The notes below the pieces were generated by a model, which saw only the letters and a list, made by a program, of their open reading frames with translations, searched no databases and was not told where the DNA came from. A DNA stretch of 43,323 nt from Clostridia bacterium (GTDB lineage Bacteria > Bacillota_A > Clostridia > Oscillospirales > Acutalibacteraceae): positions 1 to 43,323 of the forward strand of contig JAILQN010000075.1 of NCBI GenBank assembly GCA_024699005.1, read 5' to 3'. Shown here piece after piece: positions 17,448-26,044 of the stretch. The first letter of the stretch is position 1, and every line of letters starts with the position of its first letter. The translations under genes were made by a program, and so were the position numbers.

Positions 17448-18554
17448 ATGATAATTGAAAAAACAGCGACTGCCGCCACTATAGAGGAGGCGATCGCGGC
17501 TGCAAAGACGGCGCTCAACGCACCGTTTGACGCGGAGATCAAATACGATATAATCCAGATGCCGCAGAAAAAGACTCTCGGCCTCTTCGGCGGCAAGGAT
17601 GCCGAGGTCAGAGTATATTACGAGCTGCCCGGCCCCGAAGACAAGAAGGAAACTCCGGAAAAGAACGAAACGAAGGCCAAACCAGCGGAAACGCCGGCGA
17701 AAGAGACAAAAACAGAGAAAAAGGATAATCCCGCCCCTGCGGCCAATGAACCCGAAGTCAAAGCGGCAGCGCAGCCGAAGGCGGTTCCTGCAAAGAGCGA
17801 GAAGAGCGCTCAGGCAAAACAGAAGCCCGCAAAAAAGCAGGAAGCCCCCGCACCGGAGATCCCGGCTCCCGAACCGGTCGAAGACGAATCCTTTGCTCCG
17901 GTAATAAAATATCTTTCCGATATTCTTGCCAATATGGATCTGGGCGATTTTGAGATCAAGACTCTCAAATACGCCGCGAACGACGAGATCATACTCTCCG
18001 TTACATCAAGCGAGGAGACAAATTCTTTCCTTATCGGAAGGCACGGCGATACGCTTGATAATCTGCAGTATCTTGTCAGGCTGTTCGCGAACAAACATTG
18101 CTCCGAAGATACGCATTTCTCCATCGACGTGGGCGGATACCGCGTCAACAGAGAAGCGAAACTCCGCGCTATCGCTGCGCGTCAGGCGGCGATAGTCCGC
18201 AAGACCGGCAGGCAGATAAAACTGGACCCGATGAACCCGTATGAGAGAAGGATCATCCATACCACCATACAGGGTATCGAAGGCGTGACTTCTTTCTCGG
18301 TAGGACACGATAAGGGCAGGCGCGTCATTATCAGCCTGGAAGAGGGCGTGGAGCCCGAACGTCCGCGCAGAGGCGGAGGCAACAGCCGTCAGAACTTTAA
18401 CCGCGGCAACAGAGGCAGCTACAACCGCAATTCAGCCGGTTATAACAAGAACTACTCCGATTCCACCCGTAATCAGAACCGTCCCCCGCGTTATGATAAC
18501 GCAGGCACCAGATACGGAAAGATAACTCCGAAAACGAACAACGAAAAAAACTAA
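17448..18554 (+). CDS. jag: RNA-binding protein Jag/KhpB with a disordered RG-rich tail
   Basis: A 368-residue protein with a Jag N-terminal domain (1-58, KKTLGLFGGKDAEV), a long K/E/P/A-rich linker (60-145), a KH domain (about 150-222, with LIGRHGDTLDNLQYL as the GxxG loop) and an R3H domain (about 225-290, NPYERRIIHTTIQG). It binds RNA and, with KhpA, influences cell elongation and division in Gram-positive bacteria. An unusual tail of about 60 residues (308-368) is rich in Arg, Gly, Asn and Tyr, resembling RGG-type low-complexity RNA-binding tails. It sits 23 bp after yidC, its standard partner. mnmE/mnmG, often next, are missing. Confidence 0.92.
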   Translation: MIIEKTATAATIEEAIAAAKTALNAPFDAEIKYDIIQMPQKKTLGLFGGKDAEVRVYYELPGPEDKKETPEKNETKAKPAETPAKETKTEKKDNPAPAANEPEVKAAAQPKAVPAKSEKSAQAKQKPAKKQEAPAPEIPAPEPVEDESFAPVIKYLSDILANMDLGDFEIKTLKYAANDEIILSVTSSEETNSFLIGRHGDTLDNLQYLVRLFANKHCSEDTHFSIDVGGYRVNREAKLRAIAARQAAIVRKTGRQIKLDPMNPYERRIIHTTIQGIEGVTSFSVGHDKGRRVIISLEEGVEPERPRRGGGNSRQNFNRGNRGSYNRNSAGYNKNYSDSTRNQNRPPRYDNAGTRYGKITPKTNNEKN

Positions 18555-18565
18555 ACCAATTTAAC

Positions 18566-18605
18566 AGGGGCTGAAAAAACACAGTTTTTTACAGCCCCCT
18601 TTTCA
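18566..18605 (+). terminator. Intrinsic terminator of the rpmH operon (GGGGCTG family)
   Basis: GGGGCTG and AAAAAAC (18567-18580) pair with GTTTTTT and CAGCCCC (18584-18598; one bulged A), followed by CTTTTC. Nearly the same sequence recurs at 40768-40799. Confidence 0.88.
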
Positions 18606-18616
18606 TAGGAGGCAAT

Positions 18617-19324
18617 ATGTCAACTTGTTTTATCGCCCATAAAGGTTATTCGTCAGTATACGAAGGAAACACCGAGGAGGCGTTCCTCGGTGCGGTAGCG
18701 CACGGCTCCGGCGGGATCGAGACCGACATCCGCGCCACAAAGGACGGCGTGCTGGTCTGCAACCATAACGATGAAGTCGCTTTCAAAGACGGTTCGGAAC
18801 TGATCTGCGCGGAGCACACCTTTGAGGAGCTGCGCAGAAAGCCCATCAGGAATACAAAGACAGACACAGATCTCTACCTGTGCCCGTTCTCCCGCTATCT
18901 TGAGATCTGCGCCGAAGGCGATATGATCTGCTTTATAGAGTTCAAGGGGCCGTTCACCGACAAGATGATCACCGACTCCATGGAACTTGTCAGAAAGATA
19001 TACGATATCAGAAAGGTCGCGCTGCAGTCTTTCAGTCTTGAAAACCTGATCCGCGCGCATGAATTATATCCGGAACTCAACATCATGCTCACCGGCACGG
19101 GATATAACGAGACGGCTGCGAAAGCTCTTGAGCTGGGCTTCGATATGGATAACGACTACACAAGGACAGAACTTCGACAGGTGCGTGAGTTCCACGACGC
19201 CGGCAGAAAATACGGCATCTGGACCTGCAACGATAAACAGTCAGTTGAATTCGGAAGAGTTATCGGCGCCGATTATATAGAGTCTGACGTGTACGCCTCA
19301 TTTGACGAACTGCCGGAGGACTGA
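18617..19324 (+). CDS. Glycerophosphodiester phosphodiesterase family protein
   Basis: A 235-residue GDPD TIM-barrel protein, predicted to cut glycerophosphodiesters to glycerol-3-phosphate and an alcohol; no signal peptide, so cytoplasmic. Visible are IAHKGYSSVYEGNTEEAF (start of the barrel, catalytic His at residue 8), GIETDIRATKDGVLVCNHND (metal-binding E-x-D and the second catalytic His) and FIEFKG. Two deviations from the usual pattern are seen: HKG instead of HRG, and NHND where most enzymes have HD directly after the hydrophobic strand. Both still keep His residues. GGAGG precedes the ATG. trmB follows after 5 bp. Confidence 0.88.
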   Translation: MSTCFIAHKGYSSVYEGNTEEAFLGAVAHGSGGIETDIRATKDGVLVCNHNDEVAFKDGSELICAEHTFEELRRKPIRNTKTDTDLYLCPFSRYLEICAEGDMICFIEFKGPFTDKMITDSMELVRKIYDIRKVALQSFSLENLIRAHELYPELNIMLTGTGYNETAAKALELGFDMDNDYTRTELRQVREFHDAGRKYGIWTCNDKQSVEFGRVIGADYIESDVYASFDELPED

Positions 19325-19329
19325 CGTCT

Positions 19330-19998
19330 ATGCGAATGCGCCATAAAAAACACCTGGATGAGAAGGTCGCCTCGGTGGGCGATTATATGCTTGCTCTTCG
19401 TTCCGACGATCTCAACTTCAGAACCGCAGTCCTCAATAAAGAGTATATCGATCTCAAAAAGATATTCGGCAGGACTGCTCCCCTGCATCTGGAAGTCGGC
19501 TGCGGCAAAGGACAGTTCGCCGTGGAGCTTGCCCGCAGACGCCCGGATATAAACATATTAGGTATAGAGCTGGACAGGAACATCGCCTGGATGGCAGCAA
19601 AAAAATCGAAGGACGCCGGACTCACCAATTTCAAAGTGCTGTATATGAAGGCGGAATACCTGACGAAATACCTGCCCGAAAACAGCGTTGACATGATCTA
19701 CCTGAACTTCTCATGTCCGTTTCCGAAAAGCGATTACGAGTCTCACAGACTGACCTGCGGCAGGTTTCTGAGCATCTACCGCGAGCTGCTCAAAGACAGC
19801 GGTGAGATCTGGCAGAAAACAGACGACCCCCGGTTTTTTGAGTATTCCATAGAAAGCTTTTCAGAAAACGGCTGGAAACTGAAGAACGTCTCACTTGATC
19901 TTCATTCCTCAAAATTCAAGGATAACATCGTAACAGAGTACGAACAGCGCTTTACAGAACAGGGAAAACCGATCTACAGGCTGGAGGCATATTTATGA
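19330..19998 (+). CDS. trmB: tRNA (guanine-N7-)-methyltransferase, divergent active-site motif
   Basis: A 222-residue TrmB-family enzyme that methylates G46 in the tRNA variable loop with SAM. SAM-binding motif HLEVGCGKGQFAVELA (53-68), LGIELDRNIAWMAAKK, and the C-terminal TDDPRFFEYS and TEYEQRF segments (with the family E/F region) are present. The canonical S-D-P-W-x-K-x-R-H segment is replaced by NFSCPFPKSDYESHRLT (about 126-142): Asp to Cys, and the Arg-His pair to Asp-Tyr. Related Clostridia may share this variant. The stop overlaps the fucosidase ATG (ATGA). Confidence 0.9.
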   Translation: MRMRHKKHLDEKVASVGDYMLALRSDDLNFRTAVLNKEYIDLKKIFGRTAPLHLEVGCGKGQFAVELARRRPDINILGIELDRNIAWMAAKKSKDAGLTNFKVLYMKAEYLTKYLPENSVDMIYLNFSCPFPKSDYESHRLTCGRFLSIYRELLKDSGEIWQKTDDPRFFEYSIESFSENGWKLKNVSLDLHSSKFKDNIVTEYEQRFTEQGKPIYRLEAYL

Positions 19999-21296
19999 AA
20001 TACGAGAGCAGCTGGGAATCTTTAGATACCCGCCCCGTACCCGGATGGTTCGCGGATGCCAAGTTCGGAATATTCATCCACTGGGGCATCTATTCTGTGC
20101 CCGCTTACGCACCCAAGGGCAAATACGCGGAGTGGTACGGCAGATGGTGCGACGAGAGGACAGACAACGAACCGGAGTATTACGATCATCACGTAAAGAC
20201 CTACGGCAAAGACTTCAGATATAACGACTTCGCAGGAATGTTCAAAGCGGAGAATTTTGACGCCGGGGAATGGATAAGGCTTTTTGAAGACGCCGGCGCG
20301 AAGTATATGAATCTCGTCTCCAAGCACCACGACGGCTTCTGCATGTATAAATCAGCCCACGCACCCAACTGGAACAGCGTGGATATAGGGCCGCACAGGG
20401 ATTTCTGCCGGGAACTTGCCGACGCGGCAAGCGGCAGCGCGGTGAGATTCGGCGTTTATCACTCTGTCTATGAATGGTTCCACCCGCTCTATCTCAAAGA
20501 TCCGGAGGAATACGCGCTGAAGCATCTTCTGCCTATGCTGAAGGAACTTATCGAAAAATACGAGCCGGCGACCCTGTTCACGGACGGAGAATGGGAACAT
20601 CCGTCGAACGTCTGGCACAGCACGGAATTCCTGCAGTGGCTGTATAACGACTCCCCCGTCAGGGATTTCATAGTCCCCAACGACCGCTGGGGTTCCGAGA
20701 CCCGCGGAAGGCACGGCGGCAACCTGACCACCGAATACGGCTTTGTCGGCTCCGGCGACGGCGGCAACGAGCTGCTTGCAGACAAGCCCTCCGAGGAGTG
20801 CCGCGGCATAGGCAAAAGTTTCGGTTGGAACAAGTTTGAGCAGGTCGGGGACTATCTCTCCGCACAGGAACTCATATCCCTCTTCGTCGATCTTATTTCC
20901 GCCGGCAGCAACCTGCTTCTTAACGTAGGTCCAACCCCCGACGGCAGGATACCGGTCATCATGGAGGAGCGCCTGAGACAGATGGGCTCCTGGCTCAGAG
21001 TGAACGGCGAAGCGGTCTACGGCACGCGCAAATACACAAACGACCGTTCCGGGGAGTTCCGTTACACGAAAAAAGACAATGAGATTTTCGCCTTTATCAA
21101 AAGCTATCCCGCAGGGAAGATCATACTTAACGCAATTTCTTACGATCCCGGTCTCAAAGCGGAGATACTGGGCTGCGATCAGAGTATAAGCATCTTCAAC
21201 GCCGACGGCAGACTCGGTATAGACTGCGGGTTCATCGATCCCGGGAAGATGAAAAGCGAATATATTTATACAGTCAAACTGAGCAAATACAGTTGA
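19995..21296 (+). CDS. GH29 alpha-L-fucosidase, intracellular
   Basis: A 433-residue glycoside hydrolase family 29 enzyme removing terminal alpha-linked L-fucose. The barrel signatures are visible: WFADAKFGIFIHWGIYSVPAY (18-38), KYMNLVSKHHDGFCMY (103-118), and the nucleophile segment PATLFTDGEW with Asp197. LLLNVGPTPDGRIP and a C-terminal beta domain follow. No signal peptide is seen, so it probably acts on imported fucosides. The acid/base residue cannot be assigned by eye. It is translationally coupled to trmB, an unrelated function, so shared expression rather than shared pathway is likely. Fucose release fits a mucin- or milk-glycan-using gut bacterium. Confidence 0.93.
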   Translation: MKYESSWESLDTRPVPGWFADAKFGIFIHWGIYSVPAYAPKGKYAEWYGRWCDERTDNEPEYYDHHVKTYGKDFRYNDFAGMFKAENFDAGEWIRLFEDAGAKYMNLVSKHHDGFCMYKSAHAPNWNSVDIGPHRDFCRELADAASGSAVRFGVYHSVYEWFHPLYLKDPEEYALKHLLPMLKELIEKYEPATLFTDGEWEHPSNVWHSTEFLQWLYNDSPVRDFIVPNDRWGSETRGRHGGNLTTEYGFVGSGDGGNELLADKPSEECRGIGKSFGWNKFEQVGDYLSAQELISLFVDLISAGSNLLLNVGPTPDGRIPVIMEERLRQMGSWLRVNGEAVYGTRKYTNDRSGEFRYTKKDNEIFAFIKSYPAGKIILNAISYDPGLKAEILGCDQSISIFNADGRLGIDCGFIDPGKMKSEYIYTVKLSKYS

Positions 21297-21321
21297 AATT
21301 TTGTTCCTGATAATATATAAT
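21293..21321 (+). promoter_or_regulatory. Sigma-A promoter of the foldase-like gene
   Basis: TTGAAA (21293-21298, overlapping the fucosidase stop), 17-bp spacer, perfect TATAAT (21316-21321), 36 bases before the next ATG. Confidence 0.8.
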
Positions 21322-21357
21322 TAAGGTTGATATTCATTTAATGAAGGGAATACGAAG

Positions 21358-22839
21358 ATGGACGATACGAACAAAAACCCCATGGAAAAAGATAATACTC
21401 CGGCTGACGCTCCGGAGAGTCATGAGGATTTAATAAAAAGACTGACGCAGGCCGATCCGGCATGGGCTGAAATCCTGACAGGACCGGAAGAAGAAAAAAC
21501 TGCGAAGGAAAACGCCCCGGAGAGTTTTGACGAGTTCATGAGCCGTCAGGAAGGCGGCAACGAACCCGCAGCCTATGCGCTTCCGGCAGAAGGCGAAATA
21601 CCAGTTCTGAAGGGCGTTCCCGAGAACTTCGACGAGTTCATGAGTCGTCAGGAAGGCGGCAAAGACCCCTCAGCCTATGAAGAAGCGCAGACTGACGAAG
21701 CATATATTGCAGAGGCGAAGGCCCGGACTGAAGCGGCCGAACAGGAAGCGACTGCCAAAGCGAAAAAGAAAGGCAATATAACGATCATCCTTACCGTGGT
21801 GCTCGTTGTGCTTATCGCAGCTGCGGCGGCTCTTATGTGGATGCTGTTCGGCAAACAGGCAAGCGGCGACTACTCATCCCCGGTCGTCACGGTCAACGGC
21901 GAAACTTCGGACGGTTACGAGTTTGCACTGTCATTCGGTCAGATATGGCAGTATTATTCATATTACGGCATTTCTGACACTGCCACGATAAAGCAGAACG
22001 TAGTGGATCAGCTCGCCTATATCAATATGACCGCAAAGGCGGCAAAGGATGAGGGACTCGAGCTTGACGAAGACGATCTCGCCCAGGCGGAAGAGCAGAT
22101 AAAAACCATCGTCGAGGCGGCGGAGGAGAGTTCCGTCTCCGCAGAAGAATTTATCCGTCAGCAATACGGCTTTGAGATCCCGCTTGAGAAGCTGCGCGCG
22201 ATCATGGAAAAACAGTCTCTCGCGCAGAAATACATCAACAAGGTCATTGACGAAAAAAACGCGGCTTACGCCGATAACAACGACGCCATAGAGGCCGAAT
22301 ACGAAACGAACCGTAAAGACTACGACGTATGCCACGTATCGTATATCTTCCTTGAATCCACCGAAGACGCGGTGCATATCACCGACGCCGTGGCGGAAGG
22401 CAAGTCGCTGGGCGACGCCGCGTCGGAGATAGCCGGCGACGCCGAAATAAAGCAGCTCGACGGCTACACCTATAACGTGCTGTCCCAGTCGTTTTCCCAG
22501 GATGCCGCCGACTGGATATTCAAAACCGATGACGACGGCAATTATATCACGGAATCCGGCGCAACCAAAGTCGTGACCATACAGGGCGGCACCTACGTAC
22601 TTTATCAGAACAACGTCCCCGGAAAAGACGAAACGACAGGCGAGAACGGCACCCCCGCGTGGATCGGCACCGTAGCCAACACGCTTTCCGAAAAAGACAT
22701 GCAGACATGGTACGATGAATTCACCGCAGCGTACGCGAACAAGGTCACAACGGACGACGCAGCCATCGACACGATCATTGCCGCGATAACCGGTCAGGAC
22801 GCGGATAAAACCACTGCAGCGGTTAATGTTATAAGCTGA
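21358..22839 (+). CDS. Membrane-anchored SurA/PrsA-like foldase with duplicated cytoplasmic motif
   Basis: A 493-residue type II membrane protein. The cytoplasmic part (1-140) is acidic and holds an approximately 21-residue motif twice: PESFDEFMSRQEGG (54-67) and PENFDEFMSRQEGG (88-101), with a faint third form (PESHEDLIKRL, 19-29). One membrane segment (141-164) follows KAKKKGN. The outer part has a SurA_N/trigger-factor-like helical region (about 190-330), then a degenerate parvulin-like region (about 325-415, DVCHVSYIFLEST and TYVLYQNN). I infer an extracytoplasmic chaperone or peptidyl-prolyl isomerase relative; catalytic activity is uncertain. The repeated motif may bind a cytoplasmic partner. 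Confidence 0.6.
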   Translation: MDDTNKNPMEKDNTPADAPESHEDLIKRLTQADPAWAEILTGPEEEKTAKENAPESFDEFMSRQEGGNEPAAYALPAEGEIPVLKGVPENFDEFMSRQEGGKDPSAYEEAQTDEAYIAEAKARTEAAEQEATAKAKKKGNITIILTVVLVVLIAAAAALMWMLFGKQASGDYSSPVVTVNGETSDGYEFALSFGQIWQYYSYYGISDTATIKQNVVDQLAYINMTAKAAKDEGLELDEDDLAQAEEQIKTIVEAAEESSVSAEEFIRQQYGFEIPLEKLRAIMEKQSLAQKYINKVIDEKNAAYADNNDAIEAEYETNRKDYDVCHVSYIFLESTEDAVHITDAVAEGKSLGDAASEIAGDAEIKQLDGYTYNVLSQSFSQDAADWIFKTDDDGNYITESGATKVVTIQGGTYVLYQNNVPGKDETTGENGTPAWIGTVANTLSEKDMQTWYDEFTAAYANKVTTDDAAIDTIIAAITGQDADKTTAAVNVIS

Positions 22840-22851
22840 CACAGACATACA

Positions 22852-23760
22852 ATGGCAGAGAAATTCAAAAACGGAAACCGCGACTTTTCGCGCGGCAAAA
22901 GAACCCACAAAGATGACAGACGCACCTCCGGCACGCCGGACCGGAATGCGCCGCGTGCCAGGGACGACAGGTACGGACGCAATGAAAGACCGCGTCCCGA
23001 GAAAGCGGCAAGCGAAGCCCGGGAGGACATAGTCATCGGCAGGAACGCTGTACGCGAAGCTTTGCGCGCAGGCACGCCGGCGGAAGCCCTGTTCGTCAAA
23101 CGCGGAGAACGCGGCGGTCCCGTGTCTCCACTGGTGGCGGAATGTCTCGACAAAAAGATCCCCGTCAAGGAAGTCGCACCGGAGAAGCTCGATTTCATGT
23201 GTGCCCACGGCAATCATCAGGGGGTCATCCTTGTGATCGCCGCGAGAGAGTATTCCACTGTTGACGATATCCTGTCCAACGCTCAGGAAAAGGGCGAGGA
23301 TCCGTTCATAATAATCTGCGACGAGATAGAAGATCCGCACAATTTAGGCGCGATCATCCGCTCTGCCGAAGCTGCCGGAGCTCACGGCGTCATCATCCCC
23401 GCAAGAAACAGCGCCGGGCTCAGCTATATCGTCGGCAAAGCATCGGCAGGCGCCCTTGAATATATGCCCGTCGCGAGAGTCACCAACCTTTCCGCCTGCA
23501 TCAGAGATCTGCAGTCGCGGGGGGTGTGGGTATGGGCGGCCGATATGTCCGGCACACCGTACTACGAAGCTGATCTGACGGGCAGCATCGCGCTGATAAT
23601 CGGCAACGAGGGCAAAGGCGTTGGCAGGCTTGTGGGCGAAACCGCCGACGGCAGCGTCTCGATCCCCATGTCGGGAAAGATCAATTCTCTCAACGCCTCC
23701 GTCGCCGCAGGCATACTTATGTTCGAAATAGAAAAGCTGCGCAGACAAAGCGATGCATGA
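22852..23760 (+). CDS. rlmB: 23S rRNA (guanosine-2'-O-)-methyltransferase RlmB / TrmH family
   Basis: A 302-residue SpoU-type (trefoil-knot) methyltransferase, likely modifying 23S rRNA G2251. After a basic disordered N-terminus (1-58, rich in R, K, D) comes the substrate-binding domain starting IVIGRNAVREALRAG, and FMCAHGNHQGVI. The SPOUT domain has motif 1 DEIEDPHNLGAIIRSAEAAG (catalytic Arg in IIRS), motif 2 ALIIGNEGKGVG and motif 3 IPMSGKINSLNASVAAGI. All residues of an active enzyme are present. The start is 12 bp after the foldase-like gene and the end overlaps the next gene by 8 bases. Confidence 0.92.
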   Translation: MAEKFKNGNRDFSRGKRTHKDDRRTSGTPDRNAPRARDDRYGRNERPRPEKAASEAREDIVIGRNAVREALRAGTPAEALFVKRGERGGPVSPLVAECLDKKIPVKEVAPEKLDFMCAHGNHQGVILVIAAREYSTVDDILSNAQEKGEDPFIIICDEIEDPHNLGAIIRSAEAAGAHGVIIPARNSAGLSYIVGKASAGALEYMPVARVTNLSACIRDLQSRGVWVWAADMSGTPYYEADLTGSIALIIGNEGKGVGRLVGETADGSVSIPMSGKINSLNASVAAGILMFEIEKLRRQSDA

Positions 23761-26020
23761 AGATGACTTTACCGCCGAAAACATCGAAACGATAGAGGCG
23801 GGGCTTATCGAAAACCCGTATGTCCACTGGCATATAACCACAGAACGCTCCCCCGGCGGGGGGCGCGCTGCCGCGGCAGCGGCCGGAGATTATCTGCGGA
23901 GGTTTTCACACGTTCCTGCGGAACGACGGGCATCGCCGAGAAAAAACTACAACGGGCCGGACGGCGATCTGGCCGGTCAGGCTCAGATTCCGGGCATAGA
24001 AGCAAAAACAGGCAAAACCGAACGCAGACAGAGACCGGAAGCCGCGGCAAGATACGCCGAGCGCTCCGAAAAACTCAAACGGATCGCCGATACGGCATTT
24101 TATGACGCCAGGGCGGAGATGGAAAATCAGATAACCTTTCCGCAGGCGGGCGACACCGGGAACTCCGGGCGGACCGGCAAAGTCGTGATCACCCCCGGCG
24201 AGCTCACGGAGGAGATTGTGGGCAATGAGAAAAACGACGGTTTTCGGGTAAAACTCTCAGGTTTCTTACAAAGGCTCCGCCGCGCCGGAAAGGCGGTTTC
24301 GATATCAGACCGGCCGGCTGATGTAGTCTGCGACTCTCCCGACGATCTGCCTTCCGCTATCCGTTTTTACGCCGACCGCAAACACCGCATAGTTATTAAA
24401 ATTGCAGTTCTGGCCGGACTTCTCGCTCTTTCAGTCATCATTACCGTCCTTCATATTATATCGCAAAAGAGCTCGGGGTTTATTTCCACCGAGCTGTACG
24501 CCGTGATAAACCTCGTTCTTCTGGCGCTGACGGCTGCATTCTGCGTGTTTGATCTGAAAAACGGTGTGGTCGCGATAAGATCGGGCGGGATCACCTATGA
24601 AGCAGGTCTGCCGCTTATATTCGTCTCTGCGCTTATCGGCACAGCCGCTATGTTCTTTTCCCCGTCAAACGCGGACGGAGCCGGACTGCTGCCGATAACA
24701 ACCAGCTTCTCCATGCTGCTGTATTCCTTCGGGGAATCCATGTGGAACGAGCACGCGGTCCGTTCGCTGAAGCATGCGCAAAAAGGTGAATCCACCCTTC
24801 TGAAACAGGCCTTACGTCCCGGAATAGAGGCAACGATGTCCTCCCAATACGCAAAGGACGGCTATGTTGCTTTCGCTTCAAAGACACGGTTCATCACAAA
24901 TATCGCGACCGACATTTCAAACGCCGTACCCGACAGTCCCAGACTCAGAACGATAAACATCATCTTCGCTCTCATTGCCGCTTTAGGCGGTATAATATCC
25001 GGGCTTTATGCCTCCTCGTTCGCCGCAGGCGCGACCGTTGCCGGCGCTCTTTTCGCAGCGGGTATGCCGGTGTTTTCAAGGCTTGTTCCCGTTTCCGCTC
25101 TTATCAGCGAAAATGCGTCTCTCAGAAAAAAAGGCGGTTATATCTACTCTTATTCCGACGCGCAGAGCAACGGCACTACCGGCGCATACGCTCTTAATCA
25201 GAGTTTTTTCATCGATCCGAAATCGTCCATCATCCATGACGTCAGGGCAGTCGTACCGGAAAGCGAGAGTTCCTGTCTTGCGCTCTGCGCCGTTGCCATG
25301 CGCGAATGCGGCTCACCCTTCGCTTCATCTGCCGCCGCTCTAGCTCACAGGGATCTTGACAGTCTGAAACCGGCGCATGGCGCGGAATACTATGACGACG
25401 GATGCATCGTCAATTTTAACGGTCACAGACTGTTTCTGGGGTCCGAGAAGCTTCTGTCGGACAACGCTGTCAATATCCCTTCGGACGTCGATTATTTCGA
25501 CATTATCGCCGGTGACAGACGCCTTTTGTTCTTCGCGATAGACAAACAATTGGCGCTGATTCTGTCTGTCAGCTATCACTTCAGACAAAACGCCCGCAAG
25601 TGCGTAAGCGAGCTGGTCAACTCCGGCAGAAGAATCGTCTCCGCGTCGTTCGATCCGAACGTGGACACGGAAACGATCTCGGGAAGATGCCGCGTAGGTT
25701 CAGATAAGGTATCCCGTATGCGGATCGAGGAGTCCATCTATATTTATAACGAAGCGCAGAGGATCCATTCCAAAGGCAGCAGCGCCCCTGTATGGGACGG
25801 GACTGCCGCGGGGCTGGCAGCGATCGTCCGGTCCTGCAGGCGATTGCTGAAAGTCAATTCCGTCTCGCTTATTTCCGGAGCAGTCATCAGCCTGCTGTTA
25901 TGTGCAGGGATTTTTGTCCTTTCGCTGCTGTCCGGAACGACGGCCGCCTCTTTAGCAGTACCCGCCGCTCTGATTGCGGGCAGACTGCTGCAGGCCGCAG
26001 CAGTAAAAGTATTCTCATAA
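23753..26020 (+). CDS. Degenerate P-type-ATPase-like multipass membrane protein
   Basis: A 755-residue protein not clearly named by motif. Residues 1-205 are polar and disordered. Hydrophobic segments at about 213-236, 246-266, 283-302, 309-328, 402-422, 424-450 and a pair at 703-726 and 729-750 give a layout like P1B-type cation pumps. Further parallels: GMPVFSRLVPVSALISENASL then RKKGGYI (437-463, like the TM4-to-phosphorylation-domain junction), FFIDPKSSII (485-494) where pumps have VVFDKTGTLT, FNGHRLFLGSEKLL (555-568, nucleotide-domain strand), ALILSVSYHFRQNARKCVSELVNSGRRIV (split here as 601-629), and a final RRLLKVNSVSLISG. The DKTGT, TGES and GDGxND motifs are all lost. I infer a pump relative that no longer hydrolyses ATP. 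It overlaps rlmB by 8 bases. Confidence 0.5.
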   Translation: MHEDDFTAENIETIEAGLIENPYVHWHITTERSPGGGRAAAAAAGDYLRRFSHVPAERRASPRKNYNGPDGDLAGQAQIPGIEAKTGKTERRQRPEAAARYAERSEKLKRIADTAFYDARAEMENQITFPQAGDTGNSGRTGKVVITPGELTEEIVGNEKNDGFRVKLSGFLQRLRRAGKAVSISDRPADVVCDSPDDLPSAIRFYADRKHRIVIKIAVLAGLLALSVIITVLHIISQKSSGFISTELYAVINLVLLALTAAFCVFDLKNGVVAIRSGGITYEAGLPLIFVSALIGTAAMFFSPSNADGAGLLPITTSFSMLLYSFGESMWNEHAVRSLKHAQKGESTLLKQALRPGIEATMSSQYAKDGYVAFASKTRFITNIATDISNAVPDSPRLRTINIIFALIAALGGIISGLYASSFAAGATVAGALFAAGMPVFSRLVPVSALISENASLRKKGGYIYSYSDAQSNGTTGAYALNQSFFIDPKSSIIHDVRAVVPESESSCLALCAVAMRECGSPFASSAAALAHRDLDSLKPAHGAEYYDDGCIVNFNGHRLFLGSEKLLSDNAVNIPSDVDYFDIIAGDRRLLFFAIDKQLALILSVSYHFRQNARKCVSELVNSGRRIVSASFDPNVDTETISGRCRVGSDKVSRMRIEESIYIYNEAQRIHSKGSSAPVWDGTAAGLAAIVRSCRRLLKVNSVSLISGAVISLLLCAGIFVLSLLSGTTAASLAVPAALIAGRLLQAAAVKVFS

Positions 26021-26044
26021 ACCCATTTCAGGAGAACAATCACC

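Noticed and set aside
21958..23340. 460-codon open frame on the minus strand
   Set aside because: It lies antisense across the foldase-like gene and rlmB, both well supported; codon pattern is that of a shadow frame.
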